A stretch of DNA of 64,000 bases from Lytechinus pictus (GCF_037042905.1 NC_087246.1:32292001-32356000), one strand, 5' to 3'; shown: positions 26,815 through 38,866, numbered from the stretch's first letter. The notes: generated by a model from the sequence alone, not told the origin. Made by a program: numbers and translations.

Positions 26815-27870
26815 TCCAGAGCGGCCATTACATGGCAAAACGATGTATCTGCAAACTCCACATTCGGAGAAGAACCACTTTGAAGTTACAGCTTTTGTCT
26901 TTCTTCAAAAGAAAATTTCCCAGTCTTGAATTTAGTTAGATTTATTAGAATGAAATTGAAATCATCTTCCTTGAAAGTTTTTATGACATTCAATTTTTCA
27001 TCAAAATAAGTGTTTTTATGTAGATACAGCATTTACCCAAAATATCCAACTGTCCATATTAGTCATACGATAATGGCAAAATGATGATCTGCAGATACAT
27101 CATACTATTCATACAGTTCCTACGGCAATATCAAGGTAAAAAGTGTATCTGAAGATACATCAATTAGTTTCTATGGTTGAATCATGGCAAAATGATGTAT
27201 CTGCATATATATACATAATTTTGTGTTTTTTGGTCAAATCAATTTAGCCAAAGTTACAAGCCTTTAAAACTAAAGACATGACAATTGGTAAAAGGGTGTA
27301 ATTGGAACATGTACAGCTTTAGTACCATAAACTTCTCTGTGACTTTTGGGGGCACAATTTGTGGAAAAAGATTAATGTTGCAGATACACTATTTTGCCAA
27401 AAACTAGTCTCTGAATATCGTGGCACACAATTTGTATGTTGTGCACAGATACATTTTGTATCAACTAGTCTTTGATGTTCGTGGCTCACCGATTAAGGTA
27501 AAAAGATGTATGTTGCAGATACATCATTTTGCCATATACTGTATCACGAAGATGGGTGCGCTCACTCATATGAAAAGTGTAACTAACAGAAACACTTTTT
27601 TACCGAAAAACATTGCACTCTACTGCGGCATTTTATGAGTGTATCTGTAAGATACATCCTTTTACCATAAAACAAGTTGGCAAATTTGTAAAAAGTACTG
27701 CAGATAGCCCAAGCTACATGTATCTTGAAAATTAAAATACATGTACCTGTAATTATGAGAGTAAGATAAATGAAAACAGCTCCCTGAAAAACCCTCCCCA
27801 ATGTAAAGACCTGAAAAAGTCAAAATTTTCAGATACACCGTTTTGCCATATGACGGCCACCGGGGGATGG
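26815..27870. mobile_element. 1.05 kb inverted-repeat element with repeated gcagatacatc motif
   Basis: The left end gcggccattacatggcaaaa...gatgtatctg is inverted at the right as cagatacaccgttttgccat...acggcc. Inside, gcagatacatcattttgcca and its complement recur about eight times in both orientations. No coding sequence. Confidence 0.72.
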
Positions 27871-28411
27871 GGGGAGTTTGGGGGTGGGATGGGAGATGCA
27901 AAGCTGGCCCGTGCCCCCCCTTTGAGAGGCATAATTAAAAAATGTAATGTAAAAATGCTGTTAAAACAGAACTGTCCCCCCCCCCCTTTGAAAGTGAACA
28001 CCTTTTTCTTTTTTTTTTGCTTGCCAAATTTTTTTGTGGACGAAATGTCCTTATTTTTTTGTTGAAAAACTTTTTTAATTCATTTTTGTTTGCTTGTCTA
28101 ATATTTTCTTGGGGAAAATGAGCCCCCCCCCCCCCTTTGGAAAATCCTAGATCCTTCCCTGTATCATTCATAATTCTGTTTTTCCAAAAATAAAAAAGTA
28201 TCAGCCAAGCCTACACCTAAATGCAGTGTAGGGAATTTTAAATTCATAACAAAAATATCATGCAAACATGATTGGTACTATGGAAGCAAGATTGGAATTC
28301 AATTAGTCGAAAATATGCTACTTTTACAAATCAAATAATATTATAAAATCATCTGCAAACTTCTGTCAATTTTGTAAGAGAATGGTTAGGTTTCCTGAAA
28401 GTGGAAATATG

Positions 28412-28500
28412 GAAGCATCGTGGTCTAGTTTCTGACTCTCGCCTTTCAATCAGAGGATTGTGGGTTCAAATCCAAGCCACATCTTTGGGCCTTGATATTG
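28412..28500 (+). mobile_element. tRNA-derived SINE fragment, copy 3
   Basis: The A-box sequence tggtctagt (28421) and B box gggttcaaatcc (28462-28473) are linked by ctgactctcgcctttcaatc, matching copies 1 and 2. The body is truncated after ccaagccac. Confidence 0.72.
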
Positions 28501-31214
28501 ATGAGGGATTGCACTGGAAACTAACGCTGTTTTTTTAATGGGTTCATTGTGTGTGAAAAGATGGGCAGGTACAACAGAGATATGACAGTAAACAATCAAT
28601 GTTCAGAATACCAATTTATGACAATCAGCTCAGTCTCTTATCTTGTGCAAAGTTATGACAAGATCAGAGCGCTGTTCCCCCCCCCCCCCTCCCATTCCTC
28701 AACACTTTTGAAATTTAAAGAAAGAAAGAATTGGAAAATTCCATTTTATCTCTTAAAATGGTTCCATGTGCTATACAAAACTAGCACAAATATTTAAGAC
28801 TCTAAAATCTTTGCACATACCTTGGCTTGTTTATTATTTGATGTCAAATGATTTAATATCGTATCAAGTTGGTGCCAAAGTACATGTACAGTACATTGCA
28901 TTCAATTCTCTTTCTCGACTTTGAACTACCTAATAACAACAAATATTTTGCTACATCATGGAATCATGCATCCTTGAAGGTTATACACATACAGCCTACC
29001 GGTATTAATAAAGTAAAGAGCCTTTGTATTTCTGAATTGACAAAAAAATCTCACAAACAAATCTAGCTCCTCATAAAAAGTATGCCAGCTAGTAAACAAT
29101 GTAAAATTTTGAGCATACTGATGGAAACTGAATGCAATAAAAGACTACACATGTATTGTACAGGACTGAAACATTTTTTTTAAGAAATCATCATTCAGCA
29201 GGCCAAAATAGGGGTCTAGTACTCCAGCCTGAGGCTGAAATTAGTAACAATAGGGTAAAATTAATCTAATAAAATCCTGAAAATTACATTAAAATCTGTT
29301 TTGAAAACCATGTTCATTCTTAGCAGTAAATAAAACGTTATTTTGACTGCAATGAAATCTTTTCATAATTTCTTTGTAATTTTGAAGTATATGTATACTA
29401 TGTACTAAATGAACGATGATTTCTTCAGTTTGTATGAATTTAAATGATGGAAATTGAATGCTTATATAATATATTCACAAGTTTTTTTAATTTTAAAGTT
29501 ATAGCTTGATCAATTTTACATGTACATCCGCACAAAGAGTATATCTTTTAGGAACATTTTTCTTTGTTTTTCTCTTAGATTGTCTTGTCTTTACAAATCT
29601 AGGAAAAAACATTCTGTATTTTGATCTTTAGGAATGTTTAAATTCACAAAACAAGTAAGTTATATTTAAACTTTTTATTTATTTGACATCTACATGTATA
29701 AATTTGCCAAAATCCATTTTAGCATGTGGGATTAATAGGGGTTGACTTTAGTTTCCATGCCAAATTTGCTCACAATCTTAACTTATAATCAATAATATCC
29801 TAGTTTCTCTCCACAGATTTTTTTCCTGATTACTTTTATCTCTGATTATTCATGTTACATTTTATTATGGATTGTAATGTTATGCCTGTTATCATAACCA
29901 GGTTTCATTTTTTTTTTTTAATTGTGTACAATTCAGCCACTGGCTGCGAGACACAATTTTAAATAAACCATGAATGAAAATAAATTTTTTAAATAGGTGT
30001 TAAGATTGACTACAAGTACTTTAAATGATTCATTGGCTCACACATGCAAGAATCAGTGGAGTCTCCAGAATGTCTGTAGGTCTGTATGCTGCTTTTTTCT
30101 TCAAATAAAGTGAAGAAAAATACGTAGTTTGGAACCCTAAAATTACCTTGGGTGCAGAATTTATAGGAAAATTACTTTAAAAATGAAATTTAAAAAAGTC
30201 ATCAGATAAGATGACAAATAACCATAGCTGTAGCATAACCAGATGTTTCCAATTCCTACCATGTATGTATTCTGCTTCTAGAATCCAGTGTAAAACAATA
30301 AACTGTATGATTGCTTCTAGTGAGCAAGTATAAAAATACACACACTGGACCTGCTGGACTTTTTTTTAAATTTGACAGAATAAAGCCATACTTGGCAAGA
30401 CTTCCAATATATGTCCTCTCCACTAAAATTTAAAAAATATACATGGACAAGGTTTATAAAGCCATTTACATGTAGGAAGGAAAAGTTGGATACATAGCAA
30501 AAAATTGCTTTACTCCTTCAAATTATCAAGTGCGTGCAATTCCAAATGGTATCGGTTTATTTAGTCAGAAAAATAAATCCCCTATACTCTTGGAGACTAG
30601 ACTAGTCATAATATCGGCTTATCGGCTTAAGTTCCCCTTAGTCTATGTACACAGGGGTCACCCATCTATGAATCGATAGAACATTCCAAATAACCATGTA
30701 TTAACATATAACATTGAATAATAACATATGAGATTAATCGCACCGAGCACAAGCCCAGAATGTCTGCATTAATTAATTAATTGTTTCTTTTGTATAGGTT
30801 ATGGTATATCATGCAGTAACATGTATTTTATATTACACATTTTTAATTTTCTCTTTTCAAACTTCGGAAGGAGAGGTCTGTTGACAGGCATCACACCGTC
30901 TTGGTTAGGTATTGGGGGGGCCTAGGCAGTGCTTGCTTTTTATTAGCAATCACGCGCATGCTGAGAAGCCCGTTCAAATTACTAAACCAGGTTGGCCAGA
31001 AAATACTATTCAAACAATCAATGATTTGTGATGAGCCGCCTTTCACGATCTCATATAATTGTCTTAAAGCAGCGCTGATCCATAATGCATCAAATTTTAT
31101 AACCACAAAAACGACAAAGTAATCATAGGCATAAATATTCATATCTGAATGACACGCACCTTAAAACCTAAGTTAACAACAACAACATTATAATCACTGT
31201 GAAACACAAGGCTT

Positions 31215-31320
31215 ACGGCAATTCCTGCTAGCTCAGTGAATAAGGCGGCAGACTGGAGATGCCTCGTTCTGCATCCAGAGGTTTGAATCCTAGGCAGACC
31301 GGAAGTAGAAAAAAATAAAT
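31215..31320 (+). mobile_element. tRNA-like SINE head of a second family
   Basis: gctagctcagtgaataaggc (A box) and ggtttgaatcc (31280-31290, B box), followed by an A-rich tail. The acceptor-stem halves do not pair, so this is not a functional tRNA gene. Confidence 0.6.
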
Positions 31321-31437
31321 AAAAGAAGGGTGTTTGTCGTAGAAAGTGGAGGGGACGTACAGAAGTCTTTCCCCATAGGCTGGTATGTATCCAATTTTTC
31401 ATTAATATTTCTTGGAAATGATTTTCCATTATCATAC

Positions 31438-31597
31438 TGTAAAGTAGTCAACAGGACAAACAGTTAATAGGCCTAAGGCATCATTTATAATGTTCACAGC
31501 AATACTTTAATCATAACATAATTAACTCTGACATGTTCGGTAAGGTAATCCCGTTCAAACTATGGAACGCCAAGTGTGTACATGCTACGACACTACA
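31438..31597 (-). repeat. 3' LTR of the gypsy element
   Basis: Identical over 160 bp to the 5' LTR by direct reading. Just upstream on the minus strand is the purine-rich GATAGGAGGAT, a likely polypurine tract for plus-strand priming. Confidence 0.93.
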
Positions 31598-32945
31598 ATC
31601 CTCCTATCTTGCGGATTGAACTCAACAACACAAATATGTGATTTGCTCTTTAACACAAGAGAAACATTAACGTTGTGCAAGTACTGTTTGGTTAGCTTAT
31701 TAACTTGTTAGCTACTAAGCCATTGCATGCACGACTATATAAGTAAACCAGAACATAAACAAAAACAGAAATTGATTGTTTGATAAATCTGTATCACTTG
31801 ACTATATGATAAGATGTGTCGCTTGATGAGAATAATGCTTTCATTTGCATAAACGGAATGAATGCATGTAGTGAGTTGTTTGTCATTGTTTCTCTTAATG
31901 ATGCTACATGTATGTATTTGAAACTTCATACTTTCATATACTGTGTGCTTCAATTTTACTGTAGAAACAAGCTGCATGGATTGTGTGAACACAAAATAGT
32001 TTTGTATCAAACATACTAACTACAAATGTCAAAACAAACTTTGTTATTCATTTCAAACTAAGCTAACAACAAACTATCTGACCTGTTTTAAACTATACTA
32101 CAAATCAATTTTGTTTACTTGTTTAAATTTAATGCAGAGAGACTTTTCTCTTAAAGTATACACCAAATAATGTCTTTTGACTCTTTTCCTTGACACTAAA
32201 GCAAATAACACTGTATGTCTTTTCCTTGACACAAATAATAGCACATGACTAAATTCCAAAATAATCATAAAGAGACTTTCTTCTGTTAGTTTGTTCTACT
32301 CTGGTATCATGTTCATATACATATACATATATTACTTCCTTTAGCACAAAATATGATATACCAACAATCTTATGTGAGCGTGTGTGTCTACTAATACTAT
32401 TCAATTTCCAACTATTTCTAAATACATGTTTCATCTTGCATATAATACAAATGATGCACATACATAATCAAATTCAACCTGTTACATACATGTACATGTT
32501 GATATAGGAAATAATATCTTTCTCCATAACACATAGAATTAAGTTTTCTTTCACATATGTTTGTACTAAAGTTGAAATTTCAACAGATTTTTTTTTTTTT
32601 TTTTTTTTACAACAAATAAGGCATATTGTATGCATGTACATGTGCCAACAAACTCAGTTGCTAAACTGTTGCTCTTTGAAATAGGTCTATTTGTTTTGGC
32701 ATTCTAACAATAACTTCAGATATTGGATTCTGCATTTTACTGAAACAATGCTGGTTGATCGTAATGAATCTTGCATGCGGTGCATGTACAAATTATGCAT
32801 ATTGATATGATCACATATTAGTAACATTAAACTTGCATCGCAACATGAGATATAAGGCCAAAATGATGACATTGAATAAAATGAGGGACTGCAATCATCA
32901 AGTATACAGGTACATGTAATAAACACAATATTAATTGTGATACAG
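31598..32945. other. Non-coding 3' region of the gypsy element
   Basis: 1.35 kb of AT-rich sequence between the integrase stop and the 3' LTR, inside the element. It has no open frame of recognisable content and includes a run of about 24 T near 32587-32610. Such a long untranslated tail is more than most compact gypsy elements carry. Confidence 0.6.
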
Positions 32946-33419
32946 TCAAGTATAATAGTCATTCAGATATCGTGGAGGAGCATGAACGCGAATGGGATTT
33001 CTTCGTGCTACCATAGGAGATTGGTTTTGAGGATGGGGGTTCGCTATTTGTGGCAATAGCATATCGTCGTAATCACCTGTTGCCACACAAGTGTCATGTC
33101 GACCTTTCAGGACTTTATAGCATGATGAATTTCGCGTTACGCGGTATGAGCCACGAGATGCAACGATTTGCGAACCTTTCATTGCTACGACCTTCAATGG
33201 TCTGGTATCAAAAGGAGTGGTGTATTTACCAATATGCCCATCACGCTTAACAAGGACATAATCACCAACTTTGATTTTTGATTCACCGATTCTCTGATAC
33301 TTTTCTGCGTTTGCTTTTTGCTTCTCCTTCATAGACTTATCACGATTGCGAATTGGACCGTCGTTTTCCACGTGCGATTGCGGTTCTGGTAGGCGAGTGC
33401 GGATTGGACGCTGGAACAT
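32946..33419 (-). pseudogene. gypsy integrase C-terminal fragment
   Basis: 157-codon open frame starting MFQRPIRTRLPEPQ. KIKVGDYVLVKRDG and SGS/GSYRVTRNSS-like stretches match the small beta-barrel after the integrase core. It ends with a stop at 32946. No chromodomain is evident. Confidence 0.85.
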
Positions 33420-33447
33420 GACCGTTGCTGGTGGTATGCCAGATGTG

Positions 33448-34788
33448 CTATGTGGAGTAGCTCGGTAATTCCTTAGAAACGTGTACAGCTCGTTTCCAAG
33501 ATTTACGCTCTGCAGTGGATGTGCGAATCACCTTCTTTAGGACTCTCATGAAACGCTCAACTTCTCCGTTGGCTTGTGGCCATCGTGGAGTAACTCTGCG
33601 ATGGCGGAATCCGAGGTATTGCGCAAACATGCTGAAATATTCACTATTGAAAGGTGGTCCATTATCTGTGCGGACTACTTCTGGAACACCGAATATTGCG
33701 AAAACGCGATCCAAGTGAGGAATAACAGCTTTGCTCGAAACAGACGTAAGAATTTCAACTACTGGAAATCGACTATAATCATCAATAATGACAAGCAAAT
33801 GCTCTCCTGTTGGAAGATCGGAGAAGTCGATGCTGACTTCCTTCCACGGGTGGGTTGGAAGTGTTGACATTTGTATTGGCTCACGCGTTGTAGAATTGCT
33901 CGTTGCTTGGCATGGAATACACTGACTGATCTTGTCTTCCACACGCTTATCAATACCAGGGAACCAGACTTTTTCGCGAATCAGCTGCTTTGTGCGAACT
34001 ACACCTTGGTGCCCTTGGTGTGCGATTGTGATGATGCGATCTCGAAGCATAGACGGAATCACAATTCTGTGATCACGGAGTAACACTTTTCCGTCTTTTG
34101 CGACACTGAGCTCATTCTTCACATTTTTGAAACACTGCAACTCTTGTGCGACTGAGTGCCAACTATTCTCTTCAATAGCTTTGATGCATGCTTGCAAGAC
34201 AGGATCAGATGTGGTCGCTTCCACTATCTCATCCATGCTGATCGACTTTGGCACTGCATTCTCAATGATGAAGTTGATGTGCTCTTCCGCGTTTGGCTCA
34301 ACAGTCAATGTACTAGACGATGGATGTCGCGATAAGTAGTCGGCTGGGTTGGTTGCTCCTGGTTGATATTCTAGTACAAACTCATACTGCTGAAGATGAA
34401 GCATCCATCTTTCTATTCTCGCTGGTGGAGATGAATGAGATCTATTGAATAATGGCACAAGTGGCTTATGGTCTGTGATAACCTTGAACTTGCTGCCATA
34501 TAGGTAGAGATGGAAGTGTGTAATGCCCCAAGTGACGGCTAGGGCTTCGCGTTCAGTCTGTGAATAATGCTTCTCAACAGATGTAAGTGAACGGCTTGCT
34601 AGTGCTACGATGCTGTTGGATCGATCATCTCCCTGGACGAGCATTGCACAGAGCCCAACGGGGCTGGCATCTACTATGACAGTTGACTGACGACGCGAGT
34701 CAAAATATGCCATGTGGCAGTGCTGTGCGATCGCGTGCTTGATGTTGTTGAAGGAGTTTGTGTGACGCTCTTCCCATGACCATGGCAC
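33448..34788 (-). pseudogene. gypsy RNase H and integrase fragment
   Basis: 446-codon open frame. RNase H shows VIVDASPVG, EREALAV and VITDHKPL. Integrase shows a His-Cys zinc module (HQGHQG..., CIPCQ) and the catalytic Asp-Asp-Glu set in VSIDFSD, VRTDNGPPF and NGEVERF. The frame ends at a one-base shift near 33490, before the integrase C-terminal part. The joining segment 34789-34912 contains the in-frame stop. Confidence 0.93.
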
Positions 34789-34912
34789 GCTCTGTCTTGT
34801 CAGATCGCGAAGAGGTTCCGACAGCGAAGCAAGATTTGGGATGAACCTTGCGCAATAATTGGCTAAACCCAGGAAACTTCGGACCTCCTCTCAATTGCTG
34901 GGCGGTGCTGCT

Positions 34913-35593
34913 TCAATCAATGACTTGACTTTTGTTGGGCTGGGAGATATGCCAAAAAAACTCAACTGAAGACTTGTTGAATTCGCACTTGTCACGATTC
35001 AGAGTTAAGTTCTTCTCTCGTAGACGTTGCATGCACCTCATCAGTCGTTCGTTGTGTTCTTGTTCATTTTTGGCATACACCAAGATGTCATCACTGATGT
35101 TGATCACGCCTTGAAGACCTGCAAGTGCAGATTGAATTAGATTCTGGAATTGCTCCGCTCCGCTGTTCACTCCAAAATTCAATCGCTTGTACTGATACAA
35201 ACCAACATGGGTCGAGAAAACAGTGAGATAGCGTGATGCTTGATCTAGCTCAATCTGATGATACCCTGCATTAAGATCAAGCTTCGTGAAGACTGTCGCT
35301 CCATTGAGGTGAGCTAATATGTCGTCGATAGTTGGAGTGACATGTCGTTCCCTCTCAATAGCCTTGTTGACAGCTCTCATGTCGACACAAAGTCTGATTT
35401 TGCCTGGTTGCTTTGGTTTAGGCACAACTCGAATTGGAGAAACCCATGGCGTAGGCTCTTGATGCACGGGCTCAATAATGTCCAAGTCTTGTAAATGTTT
35501 CAGTTCAGCTTCAACACTACGCCTAACGTGAAAGGTATTCTGCGATGTGGCTGAGTTACAGGAGTGACGGATGGATTTACATGCAGCTTGCAT
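34913..35593 (-). pseudogene. gypsy reverse transcriptase fragment
   Basis: Contains the RT landmarks DLDIIEPVHQEPTPWVSPI, RLCVDMRAVNK, TKLDLNAGYHQIELD, YKRLNFGVNSG and the catalytic NISDDILVYA. The Ser-Asp-Asp form is typical of Mag-clade elements, so it is not a lesion. The frame is lost at a run of seven adenines (plus strand ~34954-34960) soon after FNKSSVEFF. Confidence 0.92.
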
Positions 35594-36877
35594 GTGACTC
35601 CAGTGAGCTTGCCAAGTCCACTGAATTGATCACTGAATTCATCAATAATCGATGGTGCAGCATGAACATTGTACGTTACAGCGATCATTTGAAGCTTTTT
35701 CGCAGTGTTCAAGCGTAGGAGTGTTGGACCGTTGTGCTCAGTGACAAAGAATACAGACGTTTGCGTCTGTGTCTTGTGGCGTACTGGAAGAGAGATTTTC
35801 CCCAGAACATCAATGGGACTGTTAGCACCAAATGCATAGACTTGTCTGTCTGTTGGTTCAAGTAGTAGCTCCTGTTGGGAGATAGTGTTGAATGTTTCTT
35901 TGCTCATAATATTCACTGAAGCGCCGGTGTCGATGACGACAGATGTCATAACATTGTTGATGAGCACTGATACTCTGAGCAATTGATTACTCTCGTCAGA
36001 TGAGCCAAGAGCAAACAGATAGTCCTCAGAGGTCGAATCTTGAGCTAATTGTGGTTGTGACGATGGTTGTTGGGACATTTGATCCATGACATTAACTTCC
36101 GCTTGTTTGAGCTTACTTCCGCACATTTTGGCAAAGTGATTTGGTTTCTTGCAGAATGAACACGTTTTTCCTTGTGCCGGGCATTGATCACTGTGAGGAT
36201 ACTTGACACCACAGTTGCGACAGACTTTAGACTTCGATTGTTGATGTGGTTTACCTTTAGGTTTCCGATTTGGTTGATGTCTGTTATGGTTAACGTAGTG
36301 CACATCAAAGGTTGTTGCCGCACTCTTCGAGATTTCGCTGGCATGTGCAGTAGCTGCTTCAGCAGCCCTGACGATTGTAACTGTTTGTTCCAATGTCAAT
36401 TTTGCTTCACGAAGAAGTCGCTGACGAATGTTGGAATTTCGCATTCCCAGGATTATTCTGTCTCTAATGAAAGATTCTGTCAGCAATTCAAACTCACATG
36501 TTTCAGCTAACGATTTGAGGGACGTGACAAAGCTTTCGAACGATTCGCCCTCTCCCTGAACTCTAGTGTTGAAAATATAGCGTTCATAAGTGGTGTTGGC
36601 ATGCCCTTTGCAGTGTTCCTCATATTTATCGAGTACCTTTTGGAACACTTCAAATGGAGTCAGCTGCCGTGTCCCAGGTGAAGGTGTTATAGAGGTCTAC
36701 CGCCGGCTGCCCGATTACGGCCAGTAGGGTGGCTACCCGCAGGGAGTCGTCGCGGCTCGCTATCCCCGTCGCCAGCTCAAAATTGCCGAATGCCTGTTTG
36801 AACTTCTTGAAGCTCGTTGCCAGATTTGTTGAGTCTATCTCCAGAGGGAGAGGCGGTGGAATGGTGAAGGTTGCCAT
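35500..36877 (-). pseudogene. gypsy gag plus protease region, frame broken
   Basis: The frame starts with an ATG at 36877 (MATFTIPPPLPLEIDSTNLA), shows a gag capsid-like helix region, and stops at 36650 because of a one-base frame change. A second frame (36648-35500) carries the rest of capsid, two zinc knuckles (CRNCGVKYPHSDQC, irregular spacing; CSFCKKPNHFAKMC, regular) and an aspartic protease with VVIDTGASVNIMS. The frame then shifts before the reverse transcriptase. Confidence 0.9.
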
Positions 36878-36893
36878 TTTCTCTCGTCGCTAA

Positions 36894-37053
36894 TGTAAAG
36901 TAGTCAACAGGACAAACAGTTAATAGGCCTAAGGCATCATTTATAATGTTCACAGCAATACTTTAATCATAACATAATTAACTCTGACATGTTCGGTAAG
37001 GTAATCCCGTTCAAACTATGGAACGCCAAGTGTGTACATGCTACGACACTACA
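36894..37053 (-). repeat. 5' LTR of the gypsy element
   Basis: 160 bp, reading TGTAGTGTCG to CTTTACA on the minus strand, with TG/CA ends. It is identical to the copy at 31438-31597. Immediately downstream on the minus strand is TTAGCGACGAGAG, which partly matches the complement of a serine tRNA 3' end and may be the primer-binding site. The gag ATG follows only 16 bases after the LTR. Confidence 0.93.
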
Positions 37054-37196
37054 CATACATGTAGAGGGGATTTGGCCATGTGTCTTGAGGTCGCCTACTT
37101 TTGTGTTACATGCTGATTTTTGCTTTTGCATCGCTTTTTTAACTTCAAAAGTTTCCATCTCACCAAGTATACATACTACATGTATGATAGTACAAG

Positions 37197-37316
37197 TATA
37201 TTATCTGAAAGGACCAGTACGACAATACACCAGACGGTGGACTGTACTGTTTCCAGAAGAAGAAGAAAGGAAATTGCTAAATGAACCCAAATATGCACTC
37301 AGAAATAGAATTATGC
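37197..37316 (+). other. Exon-like coding segment, unknown protein
   Basis: An open stretch reads YLKGPVRQYTRRWTVLFPEE and then ERKLLNEPKYALRNRIM, ending at a consensus donor C|GTAAGT (37317). The composition and charge pattern look like true coding sequence, unlike the surrounding AT-rich DNA. The acceptor side (ACAAG at 37196) has no good pyrimidine tract. I do not recognise the protein and found no partner exons on the plus strand. The LTR element ends only about 145 bp upstream. Confidence 0.4.
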
Positions 37317-38336
37317 GTAAGTCCTTAGTGTTATATTGTGTTGAATAGACAACAAAAATTGTAATCTCATATTTGTGATTATAGTAATTTGTAGTCCCCC
37401 AGTGACCTTTTTTTCTGTACAGTAAAGACCTTATTTACAATGTATAATCTTATTGGGTTTATGGTCAAGAAATTTCTTCAAAATCAACCAGAACTAATGG
37501 ATTCAAAAAATAAAAAATTAAGAAATATATTAATATTGTGTGTGCTATTTTGCCTGCATTGCCATGTATATCTACATGTACTGTGTTCATCTGATCTAAG
37601 CCTAGGTATAAAATCACATTTTCTGTTTTTTACACAAAAGCTACAATGAAATTAAGAATAATTGAAGAAAATCTTTTTCAATATGGAAGAATTGTTATGA
37701 AACTTGAAAAAAAATTGACAATTTTTCTTTTTCTTTTTCAATGTTTTTTACCGAGTTTCTTTTATATTTACATGACAATGGCATTGCCAGAATTATTTTT
37801 CAATCAATTAACACTACAGTTAAGACTAAAGGAGATACAGTAGCTTTAATTTGTAGTCGGAAGTCAATTTTTCACAAAAATATCAATGTTTTACCCAGAA
37901 TAGCACAGAATATATTGAGAATCCATCAGAAAATATTGAGAATCCATCACCCATGGTGCACCGTCTTCAAAGAAATGTAACTCAAGTTCTATTTATCATA
38001 GACTAGAGCAATGAAACTCTTTCCGGTTCCATTCAGCTATGATTTTTTTTTTTTTTTATCTTGGGAATCATATTTTTTATCCACCAGCACATGTGCTTGA
38101 AAACTTAAATTTTGTATTTTTGAGCATATTTTGTATGGGCCCTCTATAAAGTAAAGTTGGTCTAAAATAAAAAAGAAAAGTAAAATACTATTAAATAAAA
38201 AATAGGAACTAAACAATCTCTCTTTAAAAAAAATAATTAAAAGAATTCAATTTTGCTTAAGACTTACTAAGAGTCAAGATGAAAAGCTGTCATGGAAACT
38301 GCCAGTATAAAAAAATCAAGCATACATCCCCAGGCC

Positions 38337-38866
38337 TAACCCAGATAGCTCCCGCCCGCGCAGCGGGCGGGAGCCCAGAAGCTTACCGTGTATTTTACCA
38401 TTGTCACCGGACTAGGGTGATTTATGGTCTAAATATTTCTCCAAATGAATTGTGAAAACGGAAAGGATACAATTACCACGATTATATGGATGAAGGTCTA
38501 ACGAGTGGCAGATTCCTGACATCTGGGCACAGTCTGGAACCTCAAAAAAACTAAAAGTTATCTCCTTCTACCCAGTCTCGATCGGCCATTTTGTTACGAT
38601 TTTTAACAAAAATGGCCGATCGAGACGGGGTAGAAGGAGAGAACTTTTCGTTTTTTTGAGGTTCCAGACTGTGCCCAGATGTCAGGAATCTGCCACTCGT
38701 TAGACCTTCATCCATATAATCGTGGTAAAATTGTATACTTTCCGTTTTCACAATTCATTTGGAGAAATATTTAGACCATAAATCACCCTAGTCCGGTGAC
38801 AATGGTAAAATACACGGTAAGCTTCTGGGCTCCCGCCCGCTGCGCGGGCGGGAGCTCTCTGGGTTA
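38337..38866. mobile_element. 530 bp fold-back element with 9 bp target duplication
   Basis: Two arms of roughly 250 bp are near-perfect reverse complements around a centre at about 38602. The ends read TAACCCAGA and TCTGGGTTA. The direct repeat ccccaggcc flanks it at 38328-38336 and 38867-38875. Inside each end lies a GC-rich hairpin (arms GCTCCCGCCCGC). Long terminal inverted repeats with a 9 bp duplication fit a non-autonomous Mutator-like DNA transposon. No coding sequence is present. Confidence 0.85.

Larger units (their letters stand above)
25689..31437. other. 5' flank of CUEDC1, non-coding
   Basis: Holds the 26815-27870 element, poly-C/G blocks near 27970 and 28123, SINE heads, and a region at 30,870-31,120 open on both strands without family signature. 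Promoter elements cannot be assigned. Confidence 0.5.
31438..37053 (-). mobile_element. Mag-like Ty3/gypsy LTR retrotransposon, 5,616 bp
   Basis: Bounded by two identical 160 bp LTRs and a 5 bp target duplication CATAC (31433-31437 and 37054-37058). On the minus strand the order is gag, protease, reverse transcriptase, RNase H, integrase, the Ty3/gypsy order. NISDDILVY in the polymerase motif and two zinc knuckles in gag point to the Mag clade, which includes the sea-urchin SURL elements. The frame is broken at about 36655, 35540, 34957 (a run of seven A) and 33490, with an in-frame stop at 34891-34893. No envelope gene is seen. Identical LTRs say the insertion is recent, yet this copy cannot make a full polyprotein as read. 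Confidence 0.95.

Noticed and set aside
30891..31142. Overlapping open frames of 73 and 83 codons on both strands.
   Set aside because: No family signature, no splice context and ordinary AT-rich composition at the ends.
35100..35115. Damaged polymerase motif in the retrotransposon (SDD in place of YxDD).
   Set aside because: ISDD is the usual form in the Mag clade, so it is not a lesion.
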